Positions 39,076 to 48,202 of a stretch of DNA of 64,000 bases are shown piece after piece (within the stretch, counting starts at the first letter, position 1; each line of letters starts with the position of its first letter). A model generated the notes under the pieces. The model saw only the letters and a list, made by a program, of their open reading frames with translations, did no database searches and was not told the origin of the DNA. The stretch comes from Candidatus Pyrohabitans jungbluthii (GTDB taxonomy: Archaea > Hydrothermarchaeota > Hydrothermarchaeia > Hydrothermarchaeales > BMS3B): positions 1 to 64,000 of the forward strand of contig MTMD02000005.1 in assembly GCA_002010065.2 (NCBI GenBank), in the 5' to 3' direction. A program made the position numbers and the translations under genes.

Positions 39076-40626
39076 ATGGGCTCCCGGTATGAAGTATGCA
39101 TTATAGGTGGGGGGATAACCGGTGCTGGCATTGCCAGAGACCTAGCAATGAGAGGTGTGGATGTAATCCTTCTGGAGCGAGGTGACCTGTCTACAGGCTC
39201 CACCGGCAGGAGCCACGGCTTACTGCACAGCGGGGGGAGGTATGTGGTCACTGACATAGATAGCGCAAGGCAGTGCGCCTCCGAGAATGAGATTTTGAGG
39301 AAAGTTGCCGGGAGCTTTATCCATGCCACGGGCGGGCTGTTCGTTTCTCTTAAGGGTGACGATGACTCCTACTTGGAAAGATTCCTGCAGGGGTGCAGGA
39401 GCGCTGGAGTGAAGGCGAGTGAGATATCGCCGGAGGAGGCTCTAAAGCTTGAGCCAAACCTGAGCAGTAGCGTAGAGGCTGCGGTGGAGGTGAACGACGC
39501 TGTTGCTGACCCCTTTATGCTCACTGTTGCAAACGCGTACGCCGCTCGCGAAGAGGGTGCTGAGATTGAGACCTACGCAAGAGTGGTGGAGATCGACGGT
39601 GAGAGGGTGGGTTACCTGCAAAATCACAGAAGGCACACGATAAAGGCAGAGGTCATAATAAACGCCTCTGGCGTTTGGGCTGGCGAAGTTGCGAAGCTTG
39701 CTGGGAAAAAGATTGAGGTTAAGGCTTACAAGGGCACCATTCTGGTCTATCAGGGTAGAGCGGTGCAGAGGGTGGTAAACCACCTCCGCCTGCCTTCGCA
39801 GGGCGACATCCTTCTCCCCCACCAGAGCACCACCCTGGTGGGCACCACCCTTATGCCAGAGGCAAAGCTTGAGAAGTTCCTAATTGAGAGAGAAGAAGTG
39901 GAGCTTCTTAAGAGGGAAGGCGCAGCCAAGGTTCCCCTCCTTCGTAAGATGAGGCTTTTAAGGGCTTACGCGGGCTTGAGACCAATAGTGGGCGAGTGGA
40001 AAGAGAGAGGTTATGCGCTTATCGAAGATGGAAACTTCATCACCATCACCGGGGGTAAGTTCACCATATTTCGATTAATGGCAGAGCGCGCGAGCGACGC
40101 CGCTTGCAGAATGCTTGGTGTTAGGGCGAGGTGCCTCACAGCGAAAGAGCCGATTATTGAGGAAGGCGAGGATGAGAAGCTGAAGGCGAAACTTGGGGAG
40201 CGCACTATGGGGAGGCTTTATAAGAAGTACGGAGCGCTTACGCAGAAGCTTTCGCTCTACGCAGGGAAAAAGAAGGTCACCTGCCTGTGCGAGGGAGTCA
40301 GCGAGGGCGAAGTGATTTTCTCGGCGAAAGAGCTTTTCTGTAAAAATATTCGCGACATAAGGCGGCGCACAAGGCTGGGAATGGGCTTCTGCCAGGGCAG
40401 GAGGTGCACCCTTGAAGCGGCTCTCGCCCTTTTCTCAGAGGGCATAATTTCTCCAGAGGAGGCGCAGATGCAGATCATAAACAGCTTAAGAGAGAGGTGG
40501 AAGGGGTTAATGCCTGTGATGGAGGAATCCTTAAAGGAGGCAAAGCTTACTGAAGCGACGTACGCATGCGCCGGCAACTACGATAAGATTAAAAAGCACA
40601 TCTCTGGGCTGGTGAGTTTCCTTTGA
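39076..40626 (+). CDS. glpA: Anaerobic glycerol-3-phosphate dehydrogenase, subunit A
   Basis: 516 residues. FAD site CIIGGGITGAGIARDLAMRG; STGSTGRSHGLLHSGGRYV is the DAO-family flavin contact region. A C-terminal BFD-like [2Fe-2S] domain holds CLCEGVSEGE and GFCQGRRCTLEAA. It oxidises sn-glycerol-3-phosphate to DHAP and passes electrons on. A TATA-like AATTATATTTATAG about 26-35 bases upstream suggests a leaderless mRNA. The next three genes overlap by 4 bases each (GlpB, HAD, DHH), a tight operon. glpC is not present. Confidence 0.93.
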   Translation: MGSRYEVCIIGGGITGAGIARDLAMRGVDVILLERGDLSTGSTGRSHGLLHSGGRYVVTDIDSARQCASENEILRKVAGSFIHATGGLFVSLKGDDDSYLERFLQGCRSAGVKASEISPEEALKLEPNLSSSVEAAVEVNDAVADPFMLTVANAYAAREEGAEIETYARVVEIDGERVGYLQNHRRHTIKAEVIINASGVWAGEVAKLAGKKIEVKAYKGTILVYQGRAVQRVVNHLRLPSQGDILLPHQSTTLVGTTLMPEAKLEKFLIEREEVELLKREGAAKVPLLRKMRLLRAYAGLRPIVGEWKERGYALIEDGNFITITGGKFTIFRLMAERASDAACRMLGVRARCLTAKEPIIEEGEDEKLKAKLGERTMGRLYKKYGALTQKLSLYAGKKKVTCLCEGVSEGEVIFSAKELFCKNIRDIRRRTRLGMGFCQGRRCTLEAALALFSEGIISPEEAQMQIINSLRERWKGLMPVMEESLKEAKLTEATYACAGNYDKIKKHISGLVSFL

Positions 40627-41678
40627 AGCTGGTGGTTATAGGCTCGGGCATCGCTGGCATCGTAGCTGCGCTGAGAGCAGCATCTCTAAAAAGGGAAGTG
40701 CTCCTGGTATCTCAGGGCAAGAGTGCCACTTCTCGTTCGCTGGGCGTGGTGGACGTGCTGGGTTATCTCAATGGAGAGGAAGTTAAAAGCCCTGAAGAGG
40801 GGATAAAGACGCTCGCCGAGACGAAGGAGGAGCATCCATACTCTCTGCTGGGGTTTAAAAAGGTGGCAGAAAGCCTGAATTTCTTTAAAAGCATGGCAGA
40901 GAAGGCTGGCATTCCCTTCAAAGGCAGTATTGAGAAGAACATCCATGTGGCGACGCAGTTCGGTACCGTCAAGCCTACTTGCCTCGCCCTAGACGAAGTC
41001 TACAATGCCAGGGTTGAGGAGTGGCACACCAGGGCTGTGGCTATCGCCGGGAAGGAGGAGAGGAATTTCAATCCCGGCTTTGTCGCCGCATCCCTGGCAG
41101 AGCTCCTACCGAAGCTTGGAATTGCTCAGCCAGCGAGAATTTCAGGCAGCGAGCATGGCGACCTCGTGATTAAACCTCTAGAGCAGATTGCACCGGGGGA
41201 AAAGGCTTATGCCCTGCCCATTCTGGGAGACGGCAGCTTTATTGCGCAGAGGCTTCTGGAGCATGCTGTAAAGCTCGGGGTAAAGGTGGTGGAGGACAGG
41301 ATTGACAGAGCGAGGGTTGAGGGAGGTGAGGTAAAGGAGGTAATGGGAAAAGAGAGCTATAAGGGTGATGCCTTTATTCTTGCCACCGGTGACTGGGTGG
41401 GAGGCGGTCTCTCAGGGTTAAAGGAAAAGGTGTTTGGACTGGAGCTACTCAGGGTTGAGGGGAAGCTTGTAAGGAAGACGCCTTTTCCGGAGAAGGGGCA
41501 CCCTTACTCCAGGGTGGGCGTTAAGGTCGATGAAAGTCTCAGCCCATTTTATAGAGGGGAAAAAATATCCAATTTAAAGGTGGCAGGTGCGCTGCTGGGA
41601 GGCTATGACTACTGCACTGAGAAGAGTGGCTGGGGCGTGGCTATCGCAAGTGCATACGTGGCAGGAGGTATGGAATGA
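40623..41678 (+). CDS. glpB: Anaerobic glycerol-3-phosphate dehydrogenase, subunit B
   Basis: 351 residues, TTG start overlapping glpA by 4 bases. It has a dinucleotide-binding start VVIGSGIAGIVAALRAASLKREVLLVSQG and an end AGALLGGYDYCTEKSGWGVAIASA typical of GlpB. In bacteria GlpB links GlpA to the membrane subunit GlpC. With no glpC here, the electron acceptor is open. Confidence 0.9.
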   Translation: MKLVVIGSGIAGIVAALRAASLKREVLLVSQGKSATSRSLGVVDVLGYLNGEEVKSPEEGIKTLAETKEEHPYSLLGFKKVAESLNFFKSMAEKAGIPFKGSIEKNIHVATQFGTVKPTCLALDEVYNARVEEWHTRAVAIAGKEERNFNPGFVAASLAELLPKLGIAQPARISGSEHGDLVIKPLEQIAPGEKAYALPILGDGSFIAQRLLEHAVKLGVKVVEDRIDRARVEGGEVKEVMGKESYKGDAFILATGDWVGGGLSGLKEKVFGLELLRVEGKLVRKTPFPEKGHPYSRVGVKVDESLSPFYRGEKISNLKVAGALLGGYDYCTEKSGWGVAIASAYVAGGME

Positions 41679-42448
41679 AGGACTATAAGGGCTACATATT
41701 TGACATGGACGGCGTGGTTTATCGAGGAAACACGCTTATTCCGGGGGCGGTGGAGACACTGGAGTCTCTAAAAAGGAGAGGCAAAAGGCTTGTGTTTGTG
41801 AGCAACAACTCCACAAGGGCGAGGGACGACTACGCGGAGAGGATTAGAGAGATGGGGCTGCCCATAGAAATGGATGAAGTAATCCCGGCCACCTATGCCA
41901 CAGCTCGCTTTCTTGCAGATAACTATACGGAGAAGAGGATATTCGTGGTGGGTGCCCTGGGGCTGATAAAGGAGCTTCTCAGGGCAGAGCTTACGTTGGT
42001 GGATACCCCTGAAAAGGCGGACATCCTCGTTACAGGCTCAGACCCGGCGATTAACTACCAGAAGCTGAGCCAGGCGACCTCGCTATTGCTCAAAGGCAAG
42101 CTGTGGGTTACTACCAACACTGACAAGCTGTACCCAGCGGAGGATAGGATAATCCCCGGCACTGGCGCGGTGGTGGGGGCGCTGCAGTACATCACAGGCA
42201 GGGCTCCGGATGTGGTAATCGGTAAGCCCTCAAGGCACATAATGGAGCAGGCACTTAAAGCTCTTGGCGTTGAGAGAGAGGATTGCCTTATGGTTGGGGA
42301 CATTATTGAGAGCGACGTTCTGGCAGGGAAGAATGCTGGAATAGATACCGCTCTCGTCCTCACAGGGGTAACAAGCCGTGAGGATGTGGAAAGGTCGGAA
42401 ATAAAGCCTGATTATGTGCTGAATAGCATAAAAGACCTGGAGGGGTGA
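41675..42448 (+). CDS. HAD superfamily (subfamily IIA) sugar/glycerol phosphatase
   Basis: 257 residues. HAD motifs FDMDGVVYRG, VSNNSTR, IGKPS and VGDIIESDVLAGKNAG. The IIA cap type includes NagD and phosphoglycolate or glycerol-phosphate phosphatases. Being locked between glpB and the DHH gene by 4-base overlaps suggests glycerol phosphate or DHAP as substrate; this is inference from context. Confidence 0.88.
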   Translation: MKDYKGYIFDMDGVVYRGNTLIPGAVETLESLKRRGKRLVFVSNNSTRARDDYAERIREMGLPIEMDEVIPATYATARFLADNYTEKRIFVVGALGLIKELLRAELTLVDTPEKADILVTGSDPAINYQKLSQATSLLLKGKLWVTTNTDKLYPAEDRIIPGTGAVVGALQYITGRAPDVVIGKPSRHIMEQALKALGVEREDCLMVGDIIESDVLAGKNAGIDTALVLTGVTSREDVERSEIKPDYVLNSIKDLEG

Positions 42449-43680
42449 AGGTGCTAAGGGAGTTTATAGGGGATGAGCTCATAAAAGCATTGGAAAGGGC
42501 AAAAGAAGGGATTTGCTCAGTGGAGTTCAGGGATGTAGTAATTGTACATCACAACGACGCCGACGGGATATGCGCGGGTACAATTCTTTACAAATCCTTC
42601 TCTGCCTTGGGAATGAAGCCAGGGATGGTGTGCATTGAGAAGGTTCACCCAGCGATAATAGAGAAGATTCACGCCAGGGAAGATTCCCTTATTGTTTACA
42701 CAGACCTGGGAGGTTTAGCGGGGGATATAATCAGAGATATGGATGCAGGAAGAAACTTGGTTTTAATTCTAGACCATCATCCAGCAAAGGAGGTAAGTGG
42801 AGAGAAAATTCTGGTAATAGACTCGGAGCTTTTCGGGGTCAGCGGCGATGTTTTCATCTCAGCCTCCACTCTCACCTACCTCTTCTGCAGGTATATTACT
42901 GATTCAGAGATAGAGGGCTGCGCCACCCTAGCTGTGGTGGGCTCAGTTGGAGACTACCACGACAGGAGCGGCGGTATTCTGGGCTATGACCGCTATGCAC
43001 TGGAGCAGGCTATAGACGCTGGTGAGGCGAAGATTAAGATTGATGACAGCAGGGAGAGGTATTTCCTTAATAAGTTTAACGAGTTCGCCGACGTTGTGGC
43101 AGACTACCTTACCACCCTTGGCTCAGTTGGATACTATGAGGGAGGCTATAAACTGGGCATGGAGGCAGCTCTGCATGGGTTTTCAGATGAGGTAATAAAG
43201 CGAGCCAACGAGCTGAAAAGGCTGAAAGATGAGAAGTTTAAGCGGAAGATTGAGGAGCTGAAAAATGGGGGAATTCGGAAGGAAAAGCATGTGCAGTGGT
43301 TCCACGTGGGCAGGGATTTCATGCCCATGGGGGTTAAGGTTATAGGGCTTTTCTGCCATGGGATTAAGGATATGAGCTTTATCGACGAGGATAAGTTTGT
43401 AGCAGGTTTTCAGGATTTTATACCAGAGCTGCCAGACTTGGGGAGAATAGACTGGGAGGGTGTGAAGGTTAGCTTCAGGGCTCCTGCGCCTCTGGAGAGG
43501 AAAGTTCTCTCGGGAGAGGTGCCTGGATTAGATATAACCCTGCCCAGAGCTACAGAACGCGTGGGAGGCACAGCCGACGCAAGCCACCGCATAGCTGCTG
43601 CTTCGCTGATAGATAAAGACAGGGAAGAGGAGCTTATCCGCGAGTGGGAGGCGATTATGGAGGAGCTTAGCTCCACCTAA
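42445..43680 (+). CDS. DHH family phosphoesterase (RecJ-like)
   Basis: 411 residues, GTG start overlapping the HAD gene. Motifs VIVHHNDADGICAGT, TDLGGLAG, LDHHPA and VVGSVGDYHD hold the metal-binding acids and histidines of DHH enzymes. The C-terminal DHHA1-like end is RVGGTADASHRIAAAS. Archaeal RecJ homologues act as exonucleases or in the GINS/CMG complex; others degrade oligonucleotides or c-di-AMP. The glycerol operon context does not decide between them. Confidence 0.88.
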   Translation: MKVLREFIGDELIKALERAKEGICSVEFRDVVIVHHNDADGICAGTILYKSFSALGMKPGMVCIEKVHPAIIEKIHAREDSLIVYTDLGGLAGDIIRDMDAGRNLVLILDHHPAKEVSGEKILVIDSELFGVSGDVFISASTLTYLFCRYITDSEIEGCATLAVVGSVGDYHDRSGGILGYDRYALEQAIDAGEAKIKIDDSRERYFLNKFNEFADVVADYLTTLGSVGYYEGGYKLGMEAALHGFSDEVIKRANELKRLKDEKFKRKIEELKNGGIRKEKHVQWFHVGRDFMPMGVKVIGLFCHGIKDMSFIDEDKFVAGFQDFIPELPDLGRIDWEGVKVSFRAPAPLERKVLSGEVPGLDITLPRATERVGGTADASHRIAAASLIDKDREEELIREWEAIMEELSST

Positions 43681-43765
43681 CCCGCCTTCCCTATTCTCAG
43701 CGCATCAGTTCACCGCCAAGCTTAGGCCCATGTTGCCAACGGGACGGCTAGCTACATTTTATACT

Positions 43766-44236
43766 TCATTTAATTGCTAGGCACTTAACCCCCTCTCCGC
43801 CGAGCATGAGCTGCCTGAGCTTCTTCTCACAGTAGTCCACCCACGGCGAAAGATGCGCCACCACCACTTCCACATTTTGGTGGTTTATAGTGCCTTGCTT
43901 CTGTCTGTGCAGGCAGGTAAGAAGCTCCTGGTATGCTTTCATTGCAGCCTCAACCTCACCGCACGCTTCGTAGAGGCGAGCCGCATGCATGTAGCAGTTC
44001 GTTGCCAGGTCTACCATGAACATTGCCAGCTCATGACGATGGCTGCGGATATTCTCATAAACCGTGAGGTAGCTGTCGCCGGCGAGCTGATAAAACACCG
44101 CTGCAAGCGCATGCCCTTCCACTTCGCAAGCGCGCTCCATGAAGCTCTTAGCCAGCTCAATCACCGCACCTAAGCCAAGGCGCATCGCAGCCTCAAGCGC
44201 TTCATAGCCTCTTGCCAGTTCCGCGTCTACATCCAT
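43766..44236 (-). CDS. Hypothetical all-helical protein
   Basis: 156 residues from the ATG at 44236 (MDVDAELARGYEALEAA); an upstream TTG would add six. Helix-turn-helix periodicity like TPR or ferritin-like bundles: ACEVEGHALAAVFYQLAGDSYLTVYENI, LYEACGEVEAAMKAYQELLTCLHRQK. No recognised family. It is divergent from an ArsR-type regulator, sharing one TATA region (44258-44267), and its ATG falls about 25 bases from it, so it is likely leaderless. Confidence 0.7.
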   Translation of the reverse strand: MDVDAELARGYEALEAAMRLGLGAVIELAKSFMERACEVEGHALAAVFYQLAGDSYLTVYENIRSHRHELAMFMVDLATNCYMHAARLYEACGEVEAAMKAYQELLTCLHRQKQGTINHQNVEVVVAHLSPWVDYCEKKLRQLMLGGEGVKCLAIK

Positions 44237-44257
44237 GCCCTCACATCTACCCAAAGG

Positions 44258-44267
44258 CTTAAATATC
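44258..44267. promoter_or_regulatory. Shared TATA region of a divergent gene pair
   Basis: CTTAAATATC reads as TTAAATAT on the plus strand and ATATTTAA on the minus strand. It lies about 22-30 bases from the starts of both divergent genes (44298 rightward, 44236 leftward), so one element could serve both and expression would be mutually exclusive. Confidence 0.5.
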
Positions 44268-44278
44268 TGACGATTCTA

Positions 44279-44292
44279 TTAACATATGTTAA
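44279..44292. promoter_or_regulatory. Palindromic operator at the ArsR-type gene
   Basis: TTAACATATGTTAA is a perfect 14-base palindrome at the expected transcription start of the rightward regulator gene, 12 bases downstream of its TATA box and 5 bases before the ATG at 44298. Its position fits autorepression by the encoded winged-helix protein. Confidence 0.55.
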
Positions 44293-44297
44293 CCAAA

Positions 44298-44864
44298 ATG
44301 GCAACAATAAAGGACATCTTCGGTGTGCTCAGAAGCAAAACCAGGAGGGAAATCCTCAGGTTACTCCTGAAGAAGGAGATGCACCTCTCAGGCATAGCTC
44401 GCGAGCTTGGCATCTCAGTACCTCAAGCATCGAAGCACTGCAGGCTGCTGGAGGAGAAGGGTTTAATAGAGCGCAGAACCTTCGGCAGGACAAATGTACT
44501 AAGAGCGAAGCCAGAGAGAATATACGAGCTTCTAGAGTACTTCGCAGAGGAGGTGAGCGTAGAGGTGCCGGCAGGAACGAATGTGCTCGACGCTCTGAAG
44601 CAGGTGGCAAATGTACAGGTGGAGCGCGTGGGCGCTCGCGGCTTTGTGGTGAGCATAGACGGAGAGGAGGGCTACTACATCTATGAGGTCAACGGCAGGC
44701 TTCCAGACGTGCCAATGCACGAGTTCACGCTGAGCGAAGATGTCACCGTGGAGCTCAAGAAGATTGTAAACGTGCCAAAGAAGCGGATGAAAATTAGGGT
44801 TAAGAGGGGGTATCCCTCGCCGAGGGAGGGCGTGCTCAAATCACAAGGCTCACATTCTCCTTGA
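44298..44864 (+). CDS. ArsR-type winged-helix transcriptional regulator with C-terminal sensor domain
   Basis: 188 residues from the ATG at 44298; an ATG at 44286 lies inside the palindrome. The DNA-binding domain is FGVLRSKTRREILRLLLKKEMHLSGIARELGISVPQASKHCRLLEEKGLIERR. After residue ~85, AGTNVLDALKQVANVQVER, GFVVSIDGEEGYYIYEVNG and DVPMHEFTLSEDVTVELKKI look like a small beta-rich ligand domain similar to DUF4430-type folds. The ligand is unknown. The 3' end overlaps the convergent Lrp gene by 29 bases. Confidence 0.85.
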   Translation: MATIKDIFGVLRSKTRREILRLLLKKEMHLSGIARELGISVPQASKHCRLLEEKGLIERRTFGRTNVLRAKPERIYELLEYFAEEVSVEVPAGTNVLDALKQVANVQVERVGARGFVVSIDGEEGYYIYEVNGRLPDVPMHEFTLSEDVTVELKKIVNVPKKRMKIRVKRGYPSPREGVLKSQGSHSP

Positions 44865-45276
44865 GGCATTCGAAAACCACGCTGGCGCGAACCTCGTTTA
44901 TGCCTGAGATTCTCGAAATCCTCTTTTCCACTATCTCCTTCAGCTTTGCGATGCTCTCGGTGCGTATCTTTGCAACTATGTCGTACTCCCCCAGAGTGGT
45001 GTAAACCTCGGTGACGTCTTCCACATCTGCAATCTCCCTTGCTATCGCAGCGCTGTCCGAGATGCTGCATCTTATGTTGAGTATACAGGTTATTGGCTTG
45101 CCCATAGCCTCTTGGCTAATAAGCACTGTGAAAGCCTTAATTGTGCCTTTTTCCAGCTTTTTTATGCGTTTGTGCACAGCCACGTCGGAAATTTTGGTTT
45201 TCTTGGCTATCTCTTTATAAGAGGTGCGGGAGTTCTTCATCAGCATCTCCAGGATTTTCCTATCCACATCATCCAT
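44836..45276 (-). CDS. Lrp/AsnC family transcriptional regulator
   Basis: 146 residues from the ATG at 45276. Winged helix MDDVDRKILEMLMKNSRTSYKEIAKKTKISDVAVHKRIKKLEK, then the RAM sensor domain with VYTTLGEYDIVAKIRTES. No obvious target in the neighbourhood; the gene upstream (rightward) is the NrdD-like gene. The second of two Lrp proteins in the window (the other at 10635). Confidence 0.93.
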   Translation of the reverse strand: MDDVDRKILEMLMKNSRTSYKEIAKKTKISDVAVHKRIKKLEKGTIKAFTVLISQEAMGKPITCILNIRCSISDSAAIAREIADVEDVTEVYTTLGEYDIVAKIRTESIAKLKEIVEKRISRISGINEVRASVVFECLKENVSLVI

Positions 45277-45468
45277 CGCTAACACCAGTTTGCGATTCTA
45301 ACCTCATAGTCTAAGGGGTGAGCGTTTATAGCTATTGAGTTAGTACATATAAATATCTTTTGCTGTATGGTTAAGAAAACTCTTTCGAAACATTTATATG
45401 CGTTGTAAACCACGTATCTATTAATCTTAAAACCTCTGATAATTAGAAATCCAAATGTGGGGTTGAGC

Positions 45469-47511
45469 ATGGGCGTGACAGGTACCCGGATTCGTGTTGT
45501 CAAAGCTTCAGGTGAGATGGAGGCATTTGACCCTAACATGGTTACCAACGACTGTGTAGACGCCGGGATAGATTTCTGGACCGCTGTGGAAGTGGCCCAG
45601 GAGGTTGCCAAGCGAATAAGGGATGGGGTCTCTACCAGAGAGATTCAGCAGGAGACGCTCCGGGTGCTCTATGCAATGAATCCAGAAGCTGCGGAGCGCT
45701 ACAAGCGCTACCACAGCATGTATGTTCGTACATCTCGCAATACCATCGAAGCCTTCGACAGGAAGAAAATTGTGGAGTCACTCATCCGCGAGACCTCCCT
45801 GCCCAGAGAAATAGCTGAGAACATAGCGAAGGAGGCTGAGGCGGAGCTGCGCAGGCTTAAGCTGGAGTTTATCTCCGCCCCGTTGATACGCGAGGTGGTG
45901 AATGTAAAGCTCCTTGAGCATGGTTTCGAGGAGGCACGAGCTAGCTATACCCGCCTTGGAATGCCTGTCTACGACGCCTCTCGCTTAGTTGAGGGCGAGG
46001 CGAAGAGTGCAGAGGCGGTGCACCGCGCCATGGCTGCCAACGTGCTTAAGGAGTTTGCACTTCTGAAGGTTCTTCCTCTAACCCTTGCGGACGCTCATAT
46101 GAAGGGTGACCTTCACATCCACGCCCTTGAGGCTTTCGCAACGAAAGCGAGCGCCTTTGCCCATGACCTCCGCCCCTACCTCATCGCTGGCATTAAGGGC
46201 GGGAGCAGCGCAACCCCGCCAGCGGAGCATGCGGTAGAGGCGGTGCTCACCGCAATAAACGCGCTCCGCCATGGAGAGGGGAGCTTTTCAACCTCGCAGT
46301 GCCTGGACTACATAAACGTGTGGCTTGCTCCTTATATAAGCGGAATGGGCAGCGCAGAAATAGCGCGAGTCGCCAGAATGTTGATTTACGAGGTTTCACA
46401 GCTTAGCAATGGGGAGCACGCCTACGAGCTGGGCGTTGAATACGGCATACCCGAGTTTCTTGCCTCTGAGCCAGCGACGCTTCCTGGTGGTGACGTGGGC
46501 GACGCTGTCTATGCAGACTTTGAGGAGGAAGCACGCGCCCTTGCTCTTGCCATTGCAGAAGCCTTCGCATCGGGAGACCACTTAGCCAAGCCCTTCCTCT
46601 GTCCCAAGGTGTACTTCAGGCTGCGTAAAGAGTATGAGGAAAAAGAAGGCTACGACGCATACCTGCGCGCTGCCCACCTAGCAGCTTCGAGGGGAGCGAG
46701 TCATTGCTTTGCGGCTCCTCACGAAGGAGAGCTTCAGATCGCAAACTACACATTTCCAGGCGAGGAGGTGCTGCACCAGCTGAGCGCAGGCATGCTCCAG
46801 GTGGTCACCCTCAATCTCCCCAGAATAGCCTACCAGAGCGAAGGCAGAGAGAGAAAGCTTTTTGAGCTTCTTGAAGAGAGGGTAAAGCTTGCCATAGATG
46901 CGCTTCTTTTAAAGAAGGAGGTTATAGACCGCCGCGTTATGGCTGGGATGCTGCCCATGCTCTCTGAGAATTATGCTACGGCGAGGCTTCTTCTCGGCGT
47001 GGGCTACGTTGGGCTGAATGAGATGCTCACCGCTTACCTTGACAAAGAGCTTCACGATGGCGAGGCGGCAAAGCTCGGGGAGCGCGTGGTGAGGTATATG
47101 CACGCCCTTGTGGAGCAGTTCAGCCGAGATACAGGGCTAAGCTTTGTGCTCACACAAGCAATAGACGAGAACCCGGCAATGAGGCTGGCGAAGCTCGACC
47201 ATGGCATGTTTGCGGACAGGCTTATAGCAAGAGGTGATAGGCAGGAGGGGAGCGTTTACTATACCCATGCTTCCTGGGTAAGAGCAGATGCTGAGCTTCC
47301 TATCCACCAGCGGCTGAGTATAGAGGGCGAGTTTCATCCTCTCTGCAAAGGTGGTGCAGTTTCCCGAATACTAATAAGCGAAGCTTTGCCAGAGGTGACA
47401 GCGCTGATGGAGCTTTCGCGGAAAGTAGCGGAGCACACCAAGCTGCGCTTCTGGAGCTATTCCCATGAGGGCGACACGGGCGCAGGTTGCGGCTCTGCCG
47501 CAGGGAGGTGA
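45469..47511 (+). CDS. Anaerobic ribonucleotide reductase (NrdD)-like protein, lacking the glycyl-radical end
   Basis: 680 residues. Two ATP-cone domains (about 5-90 and 92-170), then the NrdD barrel with DLHIHALEAF, FAHDLRPYLIAGI, LDYINVWLAPYISG, YGIPEFL and LQVVTLNLPRIAYQ. Three departures: the ARGGQ-type segment before GIPEFL is shortened to LSNGEHAYELGVEY; the region expected to hold the active-site Cys (MGCRT-like) reads ANYTFPGEEV; and the protein ends at GAGCGSAAGR without the zinc CxxC pairs or the RxxGY glycyl-radical motif. A NrdG-like activator follows 7 bases later. It may be a regulatory paralogue or use a separately encoded radical domain. Confidence 0.75.
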   Translation: MGVTGTRIRVVKASGEMEAFDPNMVTNDCVDAGIDFWTAVEVAQEVAKRIRDGVSTREIQQETLRVLYAMNPEAAERYKRYHSMYVRTSRNTIEAFDRKKIVESLIRETSLPREIAENIAKEAEAELRRLKLEFISAPLIREVVNVKLLEHGFEEARASYTRLGMPVYDASRLVEGEAKSAEAVHRAMAANVLKEFALLKVLPLTLADAHMKGDLHIHALEAFATKASAFAHDLRPYLIAGIKGGSSATPPAEHAVEAVLTAINALRHGEGSFSTSQCLDYINVWLAPYISGMGSAEIARVARMLIYEVSQLSNGEHAYELGVEYGIPEFLASEPATLPGGDVGDAVYADFEEEARALALAIAEAFASGDHLAKPFLCPKVYFRLRKEYEEKEGYDAYLRAAHLAASRGASHCFAAPHEGELQIANYTFPGEEVLHQLSAGMLQVVTLNLPRIAYQSEGRERKLFELLEERVKLAIDALLLKKEVIDRRVMAGMLPMLSENYATARLLLGVGYVGLNEMLTAYLDKELHDGEAAKLGERVVRYMHALVEQFSRDTGLSFVLTQAIDENPAMRLAKLDHGMFADRLIARGDRQEGSVYYTHASWVRADAELPIHQRLSIEGEFHPLCKGGAVSRILISEALPEVTALMELSRKVAEHTKLRFWSYSHEGDTGAGCGSAAGR

Positions 47512-47518
47512 GGGTGAG

Positions 47519-48202
47519 ATGGAACTGGTGTTCTCACACATAGAGCACCTTTCAACCACCGCCTATCCCGGCAAGCCCTGCACAGTTGTGCACACTCATG
47601 GATGCCCCCTGGGGTGCTTCTACTGCGCAGCAGAGGATGCTAATGCTAAGAAGACGGAGACGCAGAAGCTTGTGAAGCTTTTCGAGGAGGGGAAAGAGCT
47701 GATAGATGCTGTAGCTATTGCGGGATGCGAACCTCTTATGCAGTCAGCCTCTTTAGAGCTTGCAGCGCAGCTTAAGGAGAGGGGGTTTGATATAAAGCTC
47801 CACACCACGGGCTACTATCCAAGTGCACTGGAGAGTGTGGTTGAAGAAAGGCTTGCGGATGTCGTGGAGATGGACATAAAGGCGCCTCTGGATACTGAAA
47901 AGTATGCGATGGTAACCGGGAGAGGCGACGCGGTTGACAGGATTTTTCAGTCCCTTGATGTGCTCTCTTCCTCGCAGGTGCGCTGCCAGGTTACAACAAC
48001 TCTCGCACCCCCTGTATTCTCCCACGAGGATCTCCCTGAACTTGTTCATGTCCTCTCCTGCTATGGCTTCAAAAAGCTGAGAGTGAAAAACTACCCTGGC
48101 GAAGGAGTGGTAGAACCATGGCTTCTGCATTCGCATGGGGAAGCGCTTCTCAGCAGAGGCGTGGCAGAATGCTTCGCCGGGAGGTGGTCGGATAGTAATT
48201 GA
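47519..48202 (+). CDS. NrdG-like glycyl-radical activating radical SAM protein
   Basis: 227 residues from the ATG at 47519 (GAGGTGAGGGTG upstream). Cluster motif CPLGCFYC (CxxxCxxC) near residue 30, GCEPLMQ in place of GGEP, and DVVEMDIKAPLD typical of activases. It would generate a glycyl radical using SAM. Its neighbour lacks the obvious glycine target, so the real substrate is uncertain. Confidence 0.85.
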   Translation: MELVFSHIEHLSTTAYPGKPCTVVHTHGCPLGCFYCAAEDANAKKTETQKLVKLFEEGKELIDAVAIAGCEPLMQSASLELAAQLKERGFDIKLHTTGYYPSALESVVEERLADVVEMDIKAPLDTEKYAMVTGRGDAVDRIFQSLDVLSSSQVRCQVTTTLAPPVFSHEDLPELVHVLSCYGFKKLRVKNYPGEGVVEPWLLHSHGEALLSRGVAECFAGRWSDSN

